A DNA stretch of 64,000 nucleotides from contig DATMBG010000044.1 of NCBI GenBank assembly GCA_035559535.1, forward strand, positions 62,001-126,000. Reading direction: 5' to 3'. A program made the translations under genes and the position numbers. Under the pieces are notes generated by a model. The model was not told the origin of the DNA and ran no database searches. It saw only the letters and a program-made list of their open reading frames with translations. This DNA comes from Candidatus Limnocylindrales bacterium (GTDB lineage: Bacteria > Moduliflexota > Moduliflexia > Moduliflexales > JAUQPW01). Below are positions 24,738 through 33,841 of this stretch, piece by piece. How positions within the stretch are numbered: position 1 is the stretch's first letter; the number at the start of each line of letters is the position of its first letter.

Positions 24738-25571
24738 GTGAACGAACACGTTATTTATCAAATTCCACTTTACCTGGATAACGAATTACAGGGAGACGAA
24801 CAACGTCTGTTTGAAGCGCACATCAACGCCTGTGCCAGTTGCTGGGCAGCTTTAGAGTATGAACGCCGACTGATTTTGGCAATTCATCAGGCACGTCCTT
24901 TATATTCTACACCAGAAGGGTTAAGGGAGAAGATTGAGCAGATCCTGCAAAATCATCAACCCATTTCGAAAAGATTTTCCTCTCGTACCCGGAGAGTCTT
25001 TGTGGCTATCGTGGTTGTTCTGGGCCTGATACTGGCCTGGTTTATTGCTCGTCCAACCCATATCCCGTTGGTACGACCTTCTGAATTTGCTCTCGTTGCG
25101 GTGGATACTCACCAGCGATATACCCGTAATCAACTTCCATTGGAAGTGATCAGTAGCTCTCCAGAAGAAATTTCCACGTGGTTTGCCGGTAAATTACCTT
25201 TTAACCTGAAATTACCTAATTATCCTGAAGATTTGAATCAGTCCAAGCCTTATGAAATCGTCGGTGCCCGACTGATTGGTTTCAAGCAAGATTATGCAGC
25301 CCATGTGGTCTATCGTTTGCACAATCGTCCCATTTCTTTAGTTGTTACTTCGGAAACTATTGCACAACCTGCCGGGGGGGAGAAAATTCCCTGGCAAGGA
25401 CTTTTGTTCCATTTTGATGTGATTAACGGTTGGAAAGTCCTTACCTGGTCCGATAAAGGATTAACCTATGCCCTCGTGTCTGATTTTGAAGAGCACGGCC
25501 AGGCCTCTTGTGTAGTTTGCCATTCTGGAGGGCAGGATCAGCATAAATTTGAAGGTTTAAAATTCAGATAA
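24738..25571 (+). CDS. Transmembrane zinc-finger anti-sigma factor with C-terminal CxxCH
   Basis: 277 residues from the GTG at 24738, chosen because AGGAGA lies just upstream (an earlier GTG at 24720 is also open). The N-terminal zinc-binding anti-sigma motif is H28-x3-C32-x2-C35 (HINACASC). A transmembrane helix (about 86-103, VFVAIVVVLGLILAWFIA) leads to a periplasmic domain of about 170 residues. This domain ends in SCVVCHSGG (C258, C261, H262), an exact c-type heme attachment motif. It should hold the adjacent ECF sigma at the membrane and release it on a periplasmic signal. The CxxCH could be a covalent heme or redox thiol sensor, or merely a metal site. Confidence 0.88.
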   Translation: MNEHVIYQIPLYLDNELQGDEQRLFEAHINACASCWAALEYERRLILAIHQARPLYSTPEGLREKIEQILQNHQPISKRFSSRTRRVFVAIVVVLGLILAWFIARPTHIPLVRPSEFALVAVDTHQRYTRNQLPLEVISSSPEEISTWFAGKLPFNLKLPNYPEDLNQSKPYEIVGARLIGFKQDYAAHVVYRLHNRPISLVVTSETIAQPAGGEKIPWQGLLFHFDVINGWKVLTWSDKGLTYALVSDFEEHGQASCVVCHSGGQDQHKFEGLKFR

Positions 25572-25599
25572 CCTCTGAAGGGGGCCAGACGCTTAAAAT

Positions 25600-26730
25600 T
25601 TAATCCTGGAGTCTTGCATTAAAACCCGCGTGTTTCAATAACTCTACGGCTTGTAAGGCGTCCGACCTTAATCGGAAAGCGAGTCGTATAGTTCCGCCTT
25701 CCCCCTCCCGGATTTTGAGAATTTCCATATCACTGATATTGATTCCCGCTTCTGCAATGACCCGGGTTAAGGTGGCCAGGACGCCGGGTTCATCCTTGGC
25801 CACCAAACGTATCTCATGGAGAGGTTCCAAAAGTCCTTTATTGCTGTAAGGAATGGTATTGCGAACCTGTCGCGCCCTTTCAAGTTTAGAAAGAACACTT
25901 TCTTCGGAAATAAGGTTTTTGAGGGTTTGAAGATTTTGGATAAGAAGGTCTAGAAGTGGCAGGATCTGAGATTTATTGGATTGACAAATATCCACCCACA
26001 TTTTAGGAGAACCCGAAGCGACCCGGGTCAGATCTCGGAATCCCCCTGCCGCTAGTTGGAGTAAATCCGGATGCTTTGCCTGCAAATCGGCAATTAAATT
26101 GACCAAGGATACCGATAAAAGGTATGGAAGGTGACTCACCGCGGCGACAATTTCATCATGGCTTACAGGATCCAGTACCAAAACACGTCCTCCGATTTTT
26201 TTAACAATCTTGCAAAGAATCGTAAACTCCGGCAAAGAAGGTTCCGACAGGCTTTCAGGCGCAGGTATTTGTTGATGATGGGTTTGCAGGGGAGTCAGTA
26301 CATACACCGCGTTTTCAAAAAGGAAGGAATCTGCCGAAGTAACCCCACTCCGCTCAGAACCGGTCATGGGATGACCGCCTATAAAGCAGACGGTTTCAGG
26401 AAGATATTTTTGAGCCGTTTTGATAATCTCGACCTTAGTACTTCCCACATCGGTTACCAGGGCCCCCGGTTTAAAATGAGAGGCAAGGCGAGGAATAAGG
26501 GTTAGAATAGCAGAGATAGGGGTCGCCAAAACGACCATATCGGCTCCTCGAACCCCCTCTTCGGGGCTTTGATAGGTTTTATCTATAATTCCCATCTCTA
26601 AAGCCTTTGCTAAGACTTCCGGGGTATCCACGCCGGTGATTTCACCGGCGCAGCCCGTGCGCTTCAAGGAAGCAGCCAGAGAACCTCCTAACAAGCCAAC
26701 TCCAATAATGGTAACTTTTTCAACTAACAT
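25600..26730 (-). CDS. tyrA: Prephenate dehydrogenase with C-terminal ACT domain
   Basis: A 376-residue cytoplasmic enzyme converting prephenate to 4-hydroxyphenylpyruvate for tyrosine synthesis. The N-terminal Rossmann motif is GVGLLGGSLAASLKR. The catalytic region carries GGHPMTGSERSG and the helix VAAVSHLPYLLSVSLVN with the expected His. A C-terminal ACT domain (about residues 300-370, VAKDEPGVLATLTRVIAEAG) probably mediates feedback by tyrosine. It lies downstream of the hydrolase and rnr on the same strand and converges on the anti-sigma gene with only 28 bp between stops. Confidence 0.94.
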   Translation of the reverse strand: MLVEKVTIIGVGLLGGSLAASLKRTGCAGEITGVDTPEVLAKALEMGIIDKTYQSPEEGVRGADMVVLATPISAILTLIPRLASHFKPGALVTDVGSTKVEIIKTAQKYLPETVCFIGGHPMTGSERSGVTSADSFLFENAVYVLTPLQTHHQQIPAPESLSEPSLPEFTILCKIVKKIGGRVLVLDPVSHDEIVAAVSHLPYLLSVSLVNLIADLQAKHPDLLQLAAGGFRDLTRVASGSPKMWVDICQSNKSQILPLLDLLIQNLQTLKNLISEESVLSKLERARQVRNTIPYSNKGLLEPLHEIRLVAKDEPGVLATLTRVIAEAGINISDMEILKIREGEGGTIRLAFRLRSDALQAVELLKHAGFNARLQD

Positions 26731-26744
26731 GGTCCGTACCTCGG

Positions 26745-27587
26745 CTAACGAACACCCGACGAGAGTAAAAAATCTATTACTATTCTATTAAACTCCTCGG
26801 CATTCTCTTCCTGGGGGGCATGCCCGGTCTTTTCCAGAATAACCAGTTGAGAGGTTTTAATCTCCCGATGAAATCGATAAGCATGCTGTACTGGAACAAT
26901 CCGATCTTCCCGACCCCAAATGAGAAGGGTGGGAATCTGAATCTGGTTATATAAATTTTCCAGGGGAGAGGGCCGGTGGAACCCAAACCTTCGAGCCATC
27001 AAAAGTTGTGGTCTGAGGTTTCGATCCCGGGTATAGGGCAGGTAATACCCTTCTACAACTTCTGGAGTAATTTGGGTTGAATCATAATAACAATTTCGAA
27101 GACCGCGCTCCAGGTCCTTTTTTCCGGCAAACTTGATCAAAATCTCTCCCAGAACAGGAGTTTCTAAGAGCTTCCTGAGAAGTTTGGAGGGGAGAGGATA
27201 CCCGGTACTTGCCACCAAAACCAGTTGGGTAACCCGAGAAGGATACTTAAGAGCTGCCGTCAGGCTGATCATGCCGCCCATAGAACTTCCGATAAGGGCT
27301 GCCTCCGGGATTCCCAAAGTATCCATAAATCGGATAACAAAAGTGGCCATCCCTTCTGGAGAATAATCACTTTTTAAGGGCTTATCGGAGAAACCCAGGC
27401 CTTTTAAATCCAGAGCATAGACGTGAAAGAACTTGGCTAAAGGATCTAAGTTTTTCCGCCAGGAAAAAGAGTGGGCAGATAAGCCATGGATAAGAATAAC
27501 GGGTTTACCCGATCCCCGGGTCAGGTAGTAGGTATTAAGACCTTCGACAGTAACCCACATGCCATTTAAATGATGCAAGGTTCCCAT
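26745..27587 (-). CDS. Alpha/beta hydrolase
   Basis: A 280-residue protein with the classic fold landmarks. The oxyanion hole is IHGLSAHSFSW, the nucleophile elbow GSSMGGM (Ser at about 101), the acid WGREDRIVP and the catalytic His KTGHAPQEE near the C-terminus. There is no signal peptide. Substrate cannot be told from sequence; relatives include esterases, C-C bond hydrolases and haloperoxidase-like enzymes. Its start codon shares one base with the rnr stop, so it is translationally coupled to rnr. Confidence 0.9.
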   Translation of the reverse strand: MGTLHHLNGMWVTVEGLNTYYLTRGSGKPVILIHGLSAHSFSWRKNLDPLAKFFHVYALDLKGLGFSDKPLKSDYSPEGMATFVIRFMDTLGIPEAALIGSSMGGMISLTAALKYPSRVTQLVLVASTGYPLPSKLLRKLLETPVLGEILIKFAGKKDLERGLRNCYYDSTQITPEVVEGYYLPYTRDRNLRPQLLMARRFGFHRPSPLENLYNQIQIPTLLIWGREDRIVPVQHAYRFHREIKTSQLVILEKTGHAPQEENAEEFNRIVIDFLLSSGVR

Positions 27588-29812
27588 TACGGTAGCAAAT
27601 CCTCAAGGGGTATAATTTTCTCAATTCTACGGCCCTTCCGTTTTCTTGGCAGGGCTTTGAGAGTTTCCTGGTCAGATTTCGTCGGTTTTTGCTTCTCCGC
27701 TACCAGAAGAAAGTCTATTTGACGTTTGGGCACATTCACAGAGACAACCTGAACTTTAACTTCATCCCCCAGCCGATAAACCTTATGGGTCCGTTCCCCG
27801 ATCAGAGCATAACTATCTTCCTGAAAATGGTAATAATCATCATACATAGAACTGACATGGACGAGCCCTTCCACGTAAAAATCTTTGAGTTCCACGAAAA
27901 GTCCATAGGCCGTTACACCAGAAATAACACCTTCGTAAATTTCTCCCAGTTTATCCTGCATGAACTTAACCTTTTTAATGGCTATAATATCCCGTTCGGC
28001 ATCCATGGCTATCCGTTCTCGCATGGAAGAGTGTTGGGCCATCTCTTCCAATAAGGCTTCCAGTTCTTCCAATCGCTCCGGTGAATAATTTTCTCCTTCC
28101 CAGGTTTTTTTCAACATACGATGAACCACAAGGTCCGGGTATCTTCGGATAGGAGAGGTAAAATGGGTATAACATTCCGATGCCAGTCCAAAATGGCCTT
28201 CATTGGTAGCCGAATAGCGGGCCTGCTTCATAGATCTTAAAAGTAGCGTATTTATCAGCTTTTCAAGGGGCTTACCCTTCACCTGTTCCAAAAACTTTTG
28301 AAGGGTCCGTGGATGGATGTTGGAAGTACCTTTCAGATTGTATCCCAGGCTTCGAACAAACTCTTCAAAATCGGCGAGTTTTCCCGGGTCGGGTTTTTCG
28401 TGGATCCGATAGATGGAAGGAAAGTTTAACCAGGCCATGTGAGAGGCCACCGTCTCGTTGGCTGCAATCATGAATTCTTCAATGATCCGATGGGCTATAT
28501 TCCGTTCGGCCCTGACAATATTCTCAATATCCCCCTGAAGGTCCAGGATAATTTCGGGTTCTGGTAAATCAAAATCAAGACTTCCCCGCCGGATACGCTT
28601 TTCATAGAGGATCTGGGCAAGATCTCGCATCCTCTGGAGAGAAGGAATCAGGTTTCGATATTTTTTTAGCAGTTTCGGATCCTCCTCCTGAAGGATCTGT
28701 CGGACAAGGGTATAAGTCAATCGATAGCGACTTCGGATGACACTCTCAAAAATATCATAATGAACCTTCTCTCCCTGGGGAGTAAATTCCATGAAAACAC
28801 TCACCGTCAGTCGGGATTTTCTGGGGACCAGACTGCACATATCATCGGAGAGTTTAGAAGGCAACATGGGAATCACCCGGTCTGGAAAGTAAACACTCGT
28901 CCCGCGTTGATATGCCTCCCGGTCGATGGTGCTTTGTTCCCGGACGTAGTAACTGACGTCGGCAATATGAACTCCCAGGCGATAGTGACCGTTATCCAGC
29001 ATCTCTATGGAAACGGCATCATCAAAATCCTTGGCTTTTTCCCCGTCAATAGTCATCGTTAATAAATCCCTTAAATCTCTACGAAGGGTAATTTCTTTCC
29101 TGGGAATTCTATCTGGAATTGCAGCGGCTTCCTTTAAGGCCTGCGGGCTAAAGGCCACCGGTAATTCATACTCACGAATTACAATTTCCTCATCAATTCT
29201 GGGTGTATTTCGATCCCCAAGGATTTCGATAACCTTCCCGATAGGATTCCGACGCTGTTCCGGATACTCGGTTATCTCCACCACAACTATCTGACCATCC
29301 CGAGCACCCAGACTGTCCTCTTTTTCTACGTGGACATCGTAGGGAATTTTTGGATCTTCAGGGATGACGAATCCATATCCCTTGTGGGCCTCGTAGGTTC
29401 CCACCAATACCCGATGTCCGCGTTTGAGTATTCGAATAACTCTCCCCTCGACCCGACCTCTCCGCTCTCGCCGCTCAACCCGAGCCACCACTAAATCCCC
29501 ATGGAAAGCCCCGGCCAGGTTACGAGCTCGAATATAAAGATCCGGAACCCCTTTCTCTTTAGGAATGACAAATCCATACCCGCTGGGATGCCCTTGAAGA
29601 TACCCCACCACCAGGTTCATTCGACCTGGAGGGCCATAACGACCTTCACGGGTTTCTACAATTTCTCCCTCTTGAACCAGTTCTTTGATAAGCTTTTTAA
29701 AAGCAGACCTCTCCTCAGAATCGATCCCGAAGGCCTCTATGAGCTCTTTTAAAGAAAGGGGTCGGTATGAGGCATGTTGCATGAATTCTAGAAGTTGCGT
29801 TTTTGTAATCAT
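27587..29812 (-). CDS. rnr: Ribonuclease R
   Basis: A 741-residue 3'-5' exoribonuclease that degrades structured RNA. Domains in order are: N-terminal helix-turn-helix-like segment, two cold-shock OB folds (about 65-225, with GYGFVIPKEKGVPDLYIRAR and HKGYGFVIPEDPKIPYDVHV), the RNB catalytic domain (about 240-580) with the Asp cluster AKDFDDAVSIE, an S1 domain (about 630-715, GEIYEGVISGVTAYGLFVEL) and a basic tail. Length is typical of RNase R. First gene of an rnr-hydrolase-tyrA transcript. Confidence 0.95.
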   Translation of the reverse strand: MITKTQLLEFMQHASYRPLSLKELIEAFGIDSEERSAFKKLIKELVQEGEIVETREGRYGPPGRMNLVVGYLQGHPSGYGFVIPKEKGVPDLYIRARNLAGAFHGDLVVARVERRERRGRVEGRVIRILKRGHRVLVGTYEAHKGYGFVIPEDPKIPYDVHVEKEDSLGARDGQIVVVEITEYPEQRRNPIGKVIEILGDRNTPRIDEEIVIREYELPVAFSPQALKEAAAIPDRIPRKEITLRRDLRDLLTMTIDGEKAKDFDDAVSIEMLDNGHYRLGVHIADVSYYVREQSTIDREAYQRGTSVYFPDRVIPMLPSKLSDDMCSLVPRKSRLTVSVFMEFTPQGEKVHYDIFESVIRSRYRLTYTLVRQILQEEDPKLLKKYRNLIPSLQRMRDLAQILYEKRIRRGSLDFDLPEPEIILDLQGDIENIVRAERNIAHRIIEEFMIAANETVASHMAWLNFPSIYRIHEKPDPGKLADFEEFVRSLGYNLKGTSNIHPRTLQKFLEQVKGKPLEKLINTLLLRSMKQARYSATNEGHFGLASECYTHFTSPIRRYPDLVVHRMLKKTWEGENYSPERLEELEALLEEMAQHSSMRERIAMDAERDIIAIKKVKFMQDKLGEIYEGVISGVTAYGLFVELKDFYVEGLVHVSSMYDDYYHFQEDSYALIGERTHKVYRLGDEVKVQVVSVNVPKRQIDFLLVAEKQKPTKSDQETLKALPRKRKGRRIEKIIPLEDLLP

Positions 29813-29907
29813 AAATAAAAGTAGTAGATGATCCAGAGATTTTTCTTATATGAGATTGCCGGGTTATCATATAATATATCTCTTAATGGCAGAGGTTTAA
29901 AGTATTT

Positions 29908-29916
29908 TGATATAAT
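29908..29916 (+). promoter_or_regulatory. Extended -10 promoter for the SDR gene
   Basis: TGATATAAT matches the extended -10 consensus TGnTATAAT, 22 bp before the ATG at 29939. No good -35 box is visible, as is common with extended -10 promoters. An AAAGGAGG ribosome site lies between. Confidence 0.5.
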
Positions 29917-29938
29917 TGAATAAAGGAGGAAAGATTCT

Positions 29939-30703
29939 ATGAAATTTTCTTTTAATCTAGAGGGTAAAATCGCCGTAGTTACAGGGGCCGGTTCTGGGAT
30001 TGGCGAAGACATAGCTCTCAAACTGGCCAAAGAAGGTAGTAAGGTGGTGCTAAACGGACGAAATATAGATAAACTCAATGGGGTGGCAAAGAAAATTCGA
30101 GAAATGGGGAAAGAGGAGTTGGTAGTAGCCGCCGATGTTTCCAAAGAAGATGAAGTAGAATCCTTATTTGATCGGGTTATAAAAACCTATGGGCGGGTCG
30201 ATTTTTTGGTCAATAATGCCGGTATAAACATTCCCCAACCTCTGATTGAAATGGAAGAGAAGGTGTGGGACCAGATTATGGACATCAATGTAAAAGGAGC
30301 TTTCCTTTGCTCAAGGGCTGCAGCGCGACAAATGGTCAAGCAAAAATTCGGACGCATTGTAAATATTTCTTCCGTGGCCGCACAGAAAACCCATCCCGGT
30401 CGCGCTCACTACGGGGCCTCTAAAGCTGCCTTAGATTCCCTCACCCGAACCATGGCCCTGGAGTTGGCCCCTTATAACATTCGGGTCAACGCCGTTGCAC
30501 CCGGTCTGATCCTTACTCCTTTAAGTGAAGGACTCCTGGATCAGGCCACTCGAGAACGATTCGCCAGCTTAAAACCCATGGGTAGACTCGGTCGTGTGGA
30601 AGAGATTTCCTACCCGGTGTTATTTCTCCTATCCGAGGGGAGCAGTTTTATAACCGGGCAGGTCCTCATCATTGACGGGGGGTTGAGTATTAAGTTGTGG
30701 TAA
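29939..30703 (+). CDS. SDR-family oxidoreductase (FabG-like)
   Basis: A 254-residue classical short-chain dehydrogenase. The cofactor motif is VVTGAGSGIGEDIALKLA. NAG is present in LVNNAGINIPQP, and the catalytic Ser-Tyr-Lys are in NISSVAA and HYGASKAALDSL. The C-terminal family signature is VAPGLILTPLSEGLLDQA. Asn in VLNGRNIDKL favours NADP over NAD, as in FabG. It could reduce 3-oxoacyl-ACP or another alcohol/ketone; context does not decide. Strong ribosome site AAAGGAGG. Confidence 0.9.
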   Translation: MKFSFNLEGKIAVVTGAGSGIGEDIALKLAKEGSKVVLNGRNIDKLNGVAKKIREMGKEELVVAADVSKEDEVESLFDRVIKTYGRVDFLVNNAGINIPQPLIEMEEKVWDQIMDINVKGAFLCSRAAARQMVKQKFGRIVNISSVAAQKTHPGRAHYGASKAALDSLTRTMALELAPYNIRVNAVAPGLILTPLSEGLLDQATRERFASLKPMGRLGRVEEISYPVLFLLSEGSSFITGQVLIIDGGLSIKLW

Positions 30704-30885
30704 AACTAAGGGCCTGCCGATCCTTCCCGGGCGTTTATGGATCAATAGACCAGGGTATTTGATTTTATCAACCTTTTTAGTTTAGAAAGTCAAAACCAAC
30801 CCCTGTCATCTTGACATTTTAAACCCTGTATGGTAAGTTATTCCATACCATTTTATTATTTTTAATTCAAAAAGGAGGTTCAGGA

Positions 30886-31977
30886 GTGATAAATAAGGAT
30901 ACCCTGATCGCCGTCGCCATGAGTGGCGGTGTAGATAGCTCGGTGGCCGCAGCCTTGCTCAAGGAGCAGGGGTATAACATCATAGGACTTTCTATGAAAA
31001 CGACCCCCTGTGAGATGGAAGAGGAGCGGACGGAGCGCTACAACAGTTGTTGTTCCTTGCGACATCTGCAGGATGCTCGATACGTAGCGCACATGTTGGA
31101 GATTCCTTATCAGCTCTTGGACTTCCATAAGGAGTTCCAGGCCCTGGTAATTGATGATTTCGTTGATCAGTACAACCGGGGAAGGACACCGAGCCCTTGT
31201 GTGGTTTGCAACGAGAAGGTCAAGTTTGATCTTTTCTTCCGACGGGTTCGGGAGTTTGGGGCCGAGTATGTAGCAACGGGTCATTACGCAAAGGTCGAGT
31301 ATAACCCGCAGTCCGGTCGATATATCTTACGAAGGCCAAAGGATCTGGACAGGGATCAGACTTACTTCTTGTATGGCTTGACTCAAGAACAACTCAGTCG
31401 GGCGATTTTCCCCCTGGCAGACTATACGAAGCCTGAGGTTCGAGAGATAGCCCGAAAACTCGGGTTAAGGGTGGCAGATAAGCCGGATAGCCAGGAGCTT
31501 TGTTTTGTGACCGATAAGGATTATCGGGACTTCCTGGCTAAGAAGGCTTCCAATCATATCAAGCCGGGTCCCATTGTAGACAGAGCGGGAAACGTTCTGG
31601 GCGAGCATCGAGGTATTCAGTTCTACACCATCGGTCAGCGAAAGGGACTCGGAATTGCCCTGGGTAAGCCGAAGTATGTTGTGGCTCTCGATGCCGAGAC
31701 GAACTCAGTAATAGTTGGAGATAACGAAGATCTTTTCTCGAAGAGTCTGCGGGTACAGAATACTAACTTTATCTCTATTCCAACACTGATAGAGCCCATG
31801 TCGGTTTTGGTGAAAATCCGACATGTTCATGCGGGAAGTAAAGCAACCATTGTGCCGGGAAGTCAGGACCGTGAGGTCGAGGTGATCTTTGAGGAACCTC
31901 AGCGGGCTATTACTCCAGGGCAGTCTGCAGTCTTTTACGATGGAGATATTGTCGTAGGAGGCGGAGTTATTATTTAA
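30886..31977 (+). CDS. mnmA: tRNA-specific 2-thiouridylase MnmA
   Basis: A 363-residue enzyme that thiolates U34 of tRNA-Lys, -Glu and -Gln. The ATP-binding PP-loop is AMSGGVDSSVAAALLKEQGY, the catalytic cysteines are in PSPCVVCNEKVKFD and DSQELCFV, and the C-terminal region has FYTIGQRKGLGIALG. The start is GTG at 30886 with a strong AAAGGAGGTTCAGGA site. A TTGACA (30811-30816) and a small palindrome (GTATGG...CCATAC, 30828-30848) lie upstream and could be promoter and operator. Followed by a clear terminator. Confidence 0.96.
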   Translation: MINKDTLIAVAMSGGVDSSVAAALLKEQGYNIIGLSMKTTPCEMEEERTERYNSCCSLRHLQDARYVAHMLEIPYQLLDFHKEFQALVIDDFVDQYNRGRTPSPCVVCNEKVKFDLFFRRVREFGAEYVATGHYAKVEYNPQSGRYILRRPKDLDRDQTYFLYGLTQEQLSRAIFPLADYTKPEVREIARKLGLRVADKPDSQELCFVTDKDYRDFLAKKASNHIKPGPIVDRAGNVLGEHRGIQFYTIGQRKGLGIALGKPKYVVALDAETNSVIVGDNEDLFSKSLRVQNTNFISIPTLIEPMSVLVKIRHVHAGSKATIVPGSQDREVEVIFEEPQRAITPGQSAVFYDGDIVVGGGVII

Positions 31978-32042
31978 AGGGGAAAGACAGAAGGCTGTTC
32001 CTCTCACCAGCTTAGAAAAGGCTTTAGTTTCATCGAAGGACA

Positions 32043-32086
32043 AAAGGCAAAAGGCAAAAATGAAGGGAGCCTTTTGCCTTTTTTTA
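32043..32086 (+). terminator. Rho-independent terminator of mnmA, with heptamer-repeat arms
   Basis: A perfect 13-bp stem (AAAGGCAAAAGGC at 32043-32055, GCCTTTTGCCTTT at 32069-32081) with a 13-nt loop, running into a T7 tract. The arms are a tandem of the heptamer AAAAGGC, linking ordinary terminators to the tandem-arm hairpin class of this genome. Confidence 0.9.
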
Positions 32087-32270
32087 ATTTATACCCATTA
32101 CACAGACGGAACCTCCTTCTTTAAAAAAGGACTAACTACTTAAAGTAGAGAGCATTGCCCTGAAATTTCTCGCTTTGTAATTATATAGGTTTTAGGGATA
32201 TTTTTCTTGTAAAGAAGCAAGATAAACCCTTCAAGGAGACTCTTTGCGCCTTTGCGAGAAAATTTTCTAA

Positions 32271-33767
32271 ATGAAAAGATATCGCTATTCGTTGCTGGCT
32301 GTAATTTTCATCCTGTTTATTTATTACCCGGCGCAGGCTCAAAAGCTGGAGGGCCGGGTTATCGAGCATAAATTGAAAAACGGGATTCAGGTTCTCATGC
32401 TAGAGCGACATGAGGCGCCGGTTGTATCTTTCCATGTGCTGTTTGATGTAGGCGCCTCCGATGAAAGTGTGGGCATAACCGGAATTGCCCATATGCTGGA
32501 GCATCTGGCCTTTAAGGGGACAAAAACCATTGGAACAACCAATTACGAAAAAGAAAAGCCTCTCCTGGAGAAGTTGGATAAAATTGTCATTCAATTAAGG
32601 GAAGAACGTGCCAGGGGAGAAAAGGCAGACCCTGCAAAAATTCAACAACTGGAGAAGGAATTTGCTGAAACCCAGGCGGAGGCCAATAAGTATGTGGTAA
32701 CCGATGAATTCAGTAAAATTCTTCAAGTCAACGGCGGGGTAGGACTGAATGCAACGACCTCCCAGGATAGTACCCGATATTTTGTCAGCCTTCCGGCCAA
32801 TAAAGTAGAACTCTGGGCCCTTCTTGAATCGGATCGAATCGCAAACCTGGTACCCCGGGAATTTTACTCGGAACAAGACGTGGTGCTCGAAGAAAGACGG
32901 CTTCGGACGGATTCTTCTCCGATTGGAAAACTTTTTGAGCAGTTTCAGGCCCTGGCTTTTAATGCACATCCCTATCATAATCCGACCATTGGATGGGAAT
33001 CGGATATGCGCAACTATACCCGAGAGAAGGTCGAAGCCTTTTATAAAAAATATTATGTTCCGGCCAACGCAACCATTGCCATCGTCGGGGATATTAACCC
33101 TCAGGAAGTCATCGAGTTGATGGAAAAGTATTTTGGGGCCATCCCACCTGCCCCAAAACCTCCTAAAGTCGTCACCGTAGAACCTCCTCAAGTCGGTGAA
33201 AAGCGTATCCAGGTCGAATTGGATGCAAATCCCCACATCTTGATCGGTTACCATAAACCGGATATAAATCATCCGGATGAAGCGGTCTTTGATGTGATTA
33301 CTTCCATCCTCAGTGAGGGTCGTACCTCCCGGTTTTATAAAAACCTGGTGGAAAAGCGCATTGCCACCAATGTTGATAGTTTTACCGGCTTTCCTGGAGA
33401 TAAGTACCCAAATCTATTCTCAATCCTGGCAACTCCTCTAACTCCCCATACCAACAAGGAAGTCGAGGAAGGAATTTACGCCGAGTTAGAAAAGTTAAAG
33501 ACCGAATCTGTCAGCGCAGAGGAATTGCAAAAGGTCATCAATAACGTAGAGGCTTCCTTTATCAGCTCCCTGGCTTCCAATAGCGGCCTGGCCAGTCAAC
33601 TGGCCTTCTTTCAAGCCATAACCGGAGATTGGCGAAATCTCGAGAAACATATTGATCGGATAAAAGCAGTTACCCCTGAGGATATCAAACGGGTTGCTAA
33701 ACAGTACTTTATCAAAACAAATCGAACGGTTGCCGAAATTGTAAAAAGGGAGAAACCTCAAGGATAA
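32271..33767 (+). CDS. Exported M16 zinc protease, catalytic subunit
   Basis: A 498-residue protein with a signal peptide (cleavage near AQAQK). The inverted zinc motif HMLEH is at 74-78, with the third ligand Glu in VVLEERRLRTDSS. It has two pitrilysin-type halves joined by a linker. It has an extra charged helical insertion (about residues 100-145) after the zinc site. It would degrade peptides in the periplasm as a heterodimer with the next gene, which lacks the zinc motif. Such pairs are common in Gram-negative bacteria. Confidence 0.93.
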   Translation: MKRYRYSLLAVIFILFIYYPAQAQKLEGRVIEHKLKNGIQVLMLERHEAPVVSFHVLFDVGASDESVGITGIAHMLEHLAFKGTKTIGTTNYEKEKPLLEKLDKIVIQLREERARGEKADPAKIQQLEKEFAETQAEANKYVVTDEFSKILQVNGGVGLNATTSQDSTRYFVSLPANKVELWALLESDRIANLVPREFYSEQDVVLEERRLRTDSSPIGKLFEQFQALAFNAHPYHNPTIGWESDMRNYTREKVEAFYKKYYVPANATIAIVGDINPQEVIELMEKYFGAIPPAPKPPKVVTVEPPQVGEKRIQVELDANPHILIGYHKPDINHPDEAVFDVITSILSEGRTSRFYKNLVEKRIATNVDSFTGFPGDKYPNLFSILATPLTPHTNKEVEEGIYAELEKLKTESVSAEELQKVINNVEASFISSLASNSGLASQLAFFQAITGDWRNLEKHIDRIKAVTPEDIKRVAKQYFIKTNRTVAEIVKREKPQG

Positions 33768-33782
33768 TCCAGTGCAAGGAGA

Positions 33783-33833
33783 AAGGGGGGTAGGAGAGTT
33801 AAGAGAACATATTCTCTCATTCTCCTCCTCGAA
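33783..33833. repeat. Hairpin in the M16-M16 gap
   Basis: TAGGAGAGTTAAGAGAA (33791-33807) pairs with TTCTCTCATTCTCCTCC (from 33812). The arms are degenerate repeats of AGGAGA-like units. It lies just before the second M16 gene and reduces the chance of a normal ribosome site there; none is obvious. Member of the tandem-arm hairpin class. Confidence 0.6.
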
Positions 33834-33841
33834 ATCACCTT

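Noticed and set aside
30811-30848. TTGACA plus a GTATGG/CCATAC palindrome before mnmA as a defined promoter-operator
   Set aside because: The -10 match is only about three of six bases and the palindrome is short; mentioned in the mnmA entry but not listed as a feature.
32595-33272. 225-codon minus-strand frame inside the M16 gene
   Set aside because: Lies wholly antisense to a well-supported protease frame and has no recognisable motif or ribosome site.
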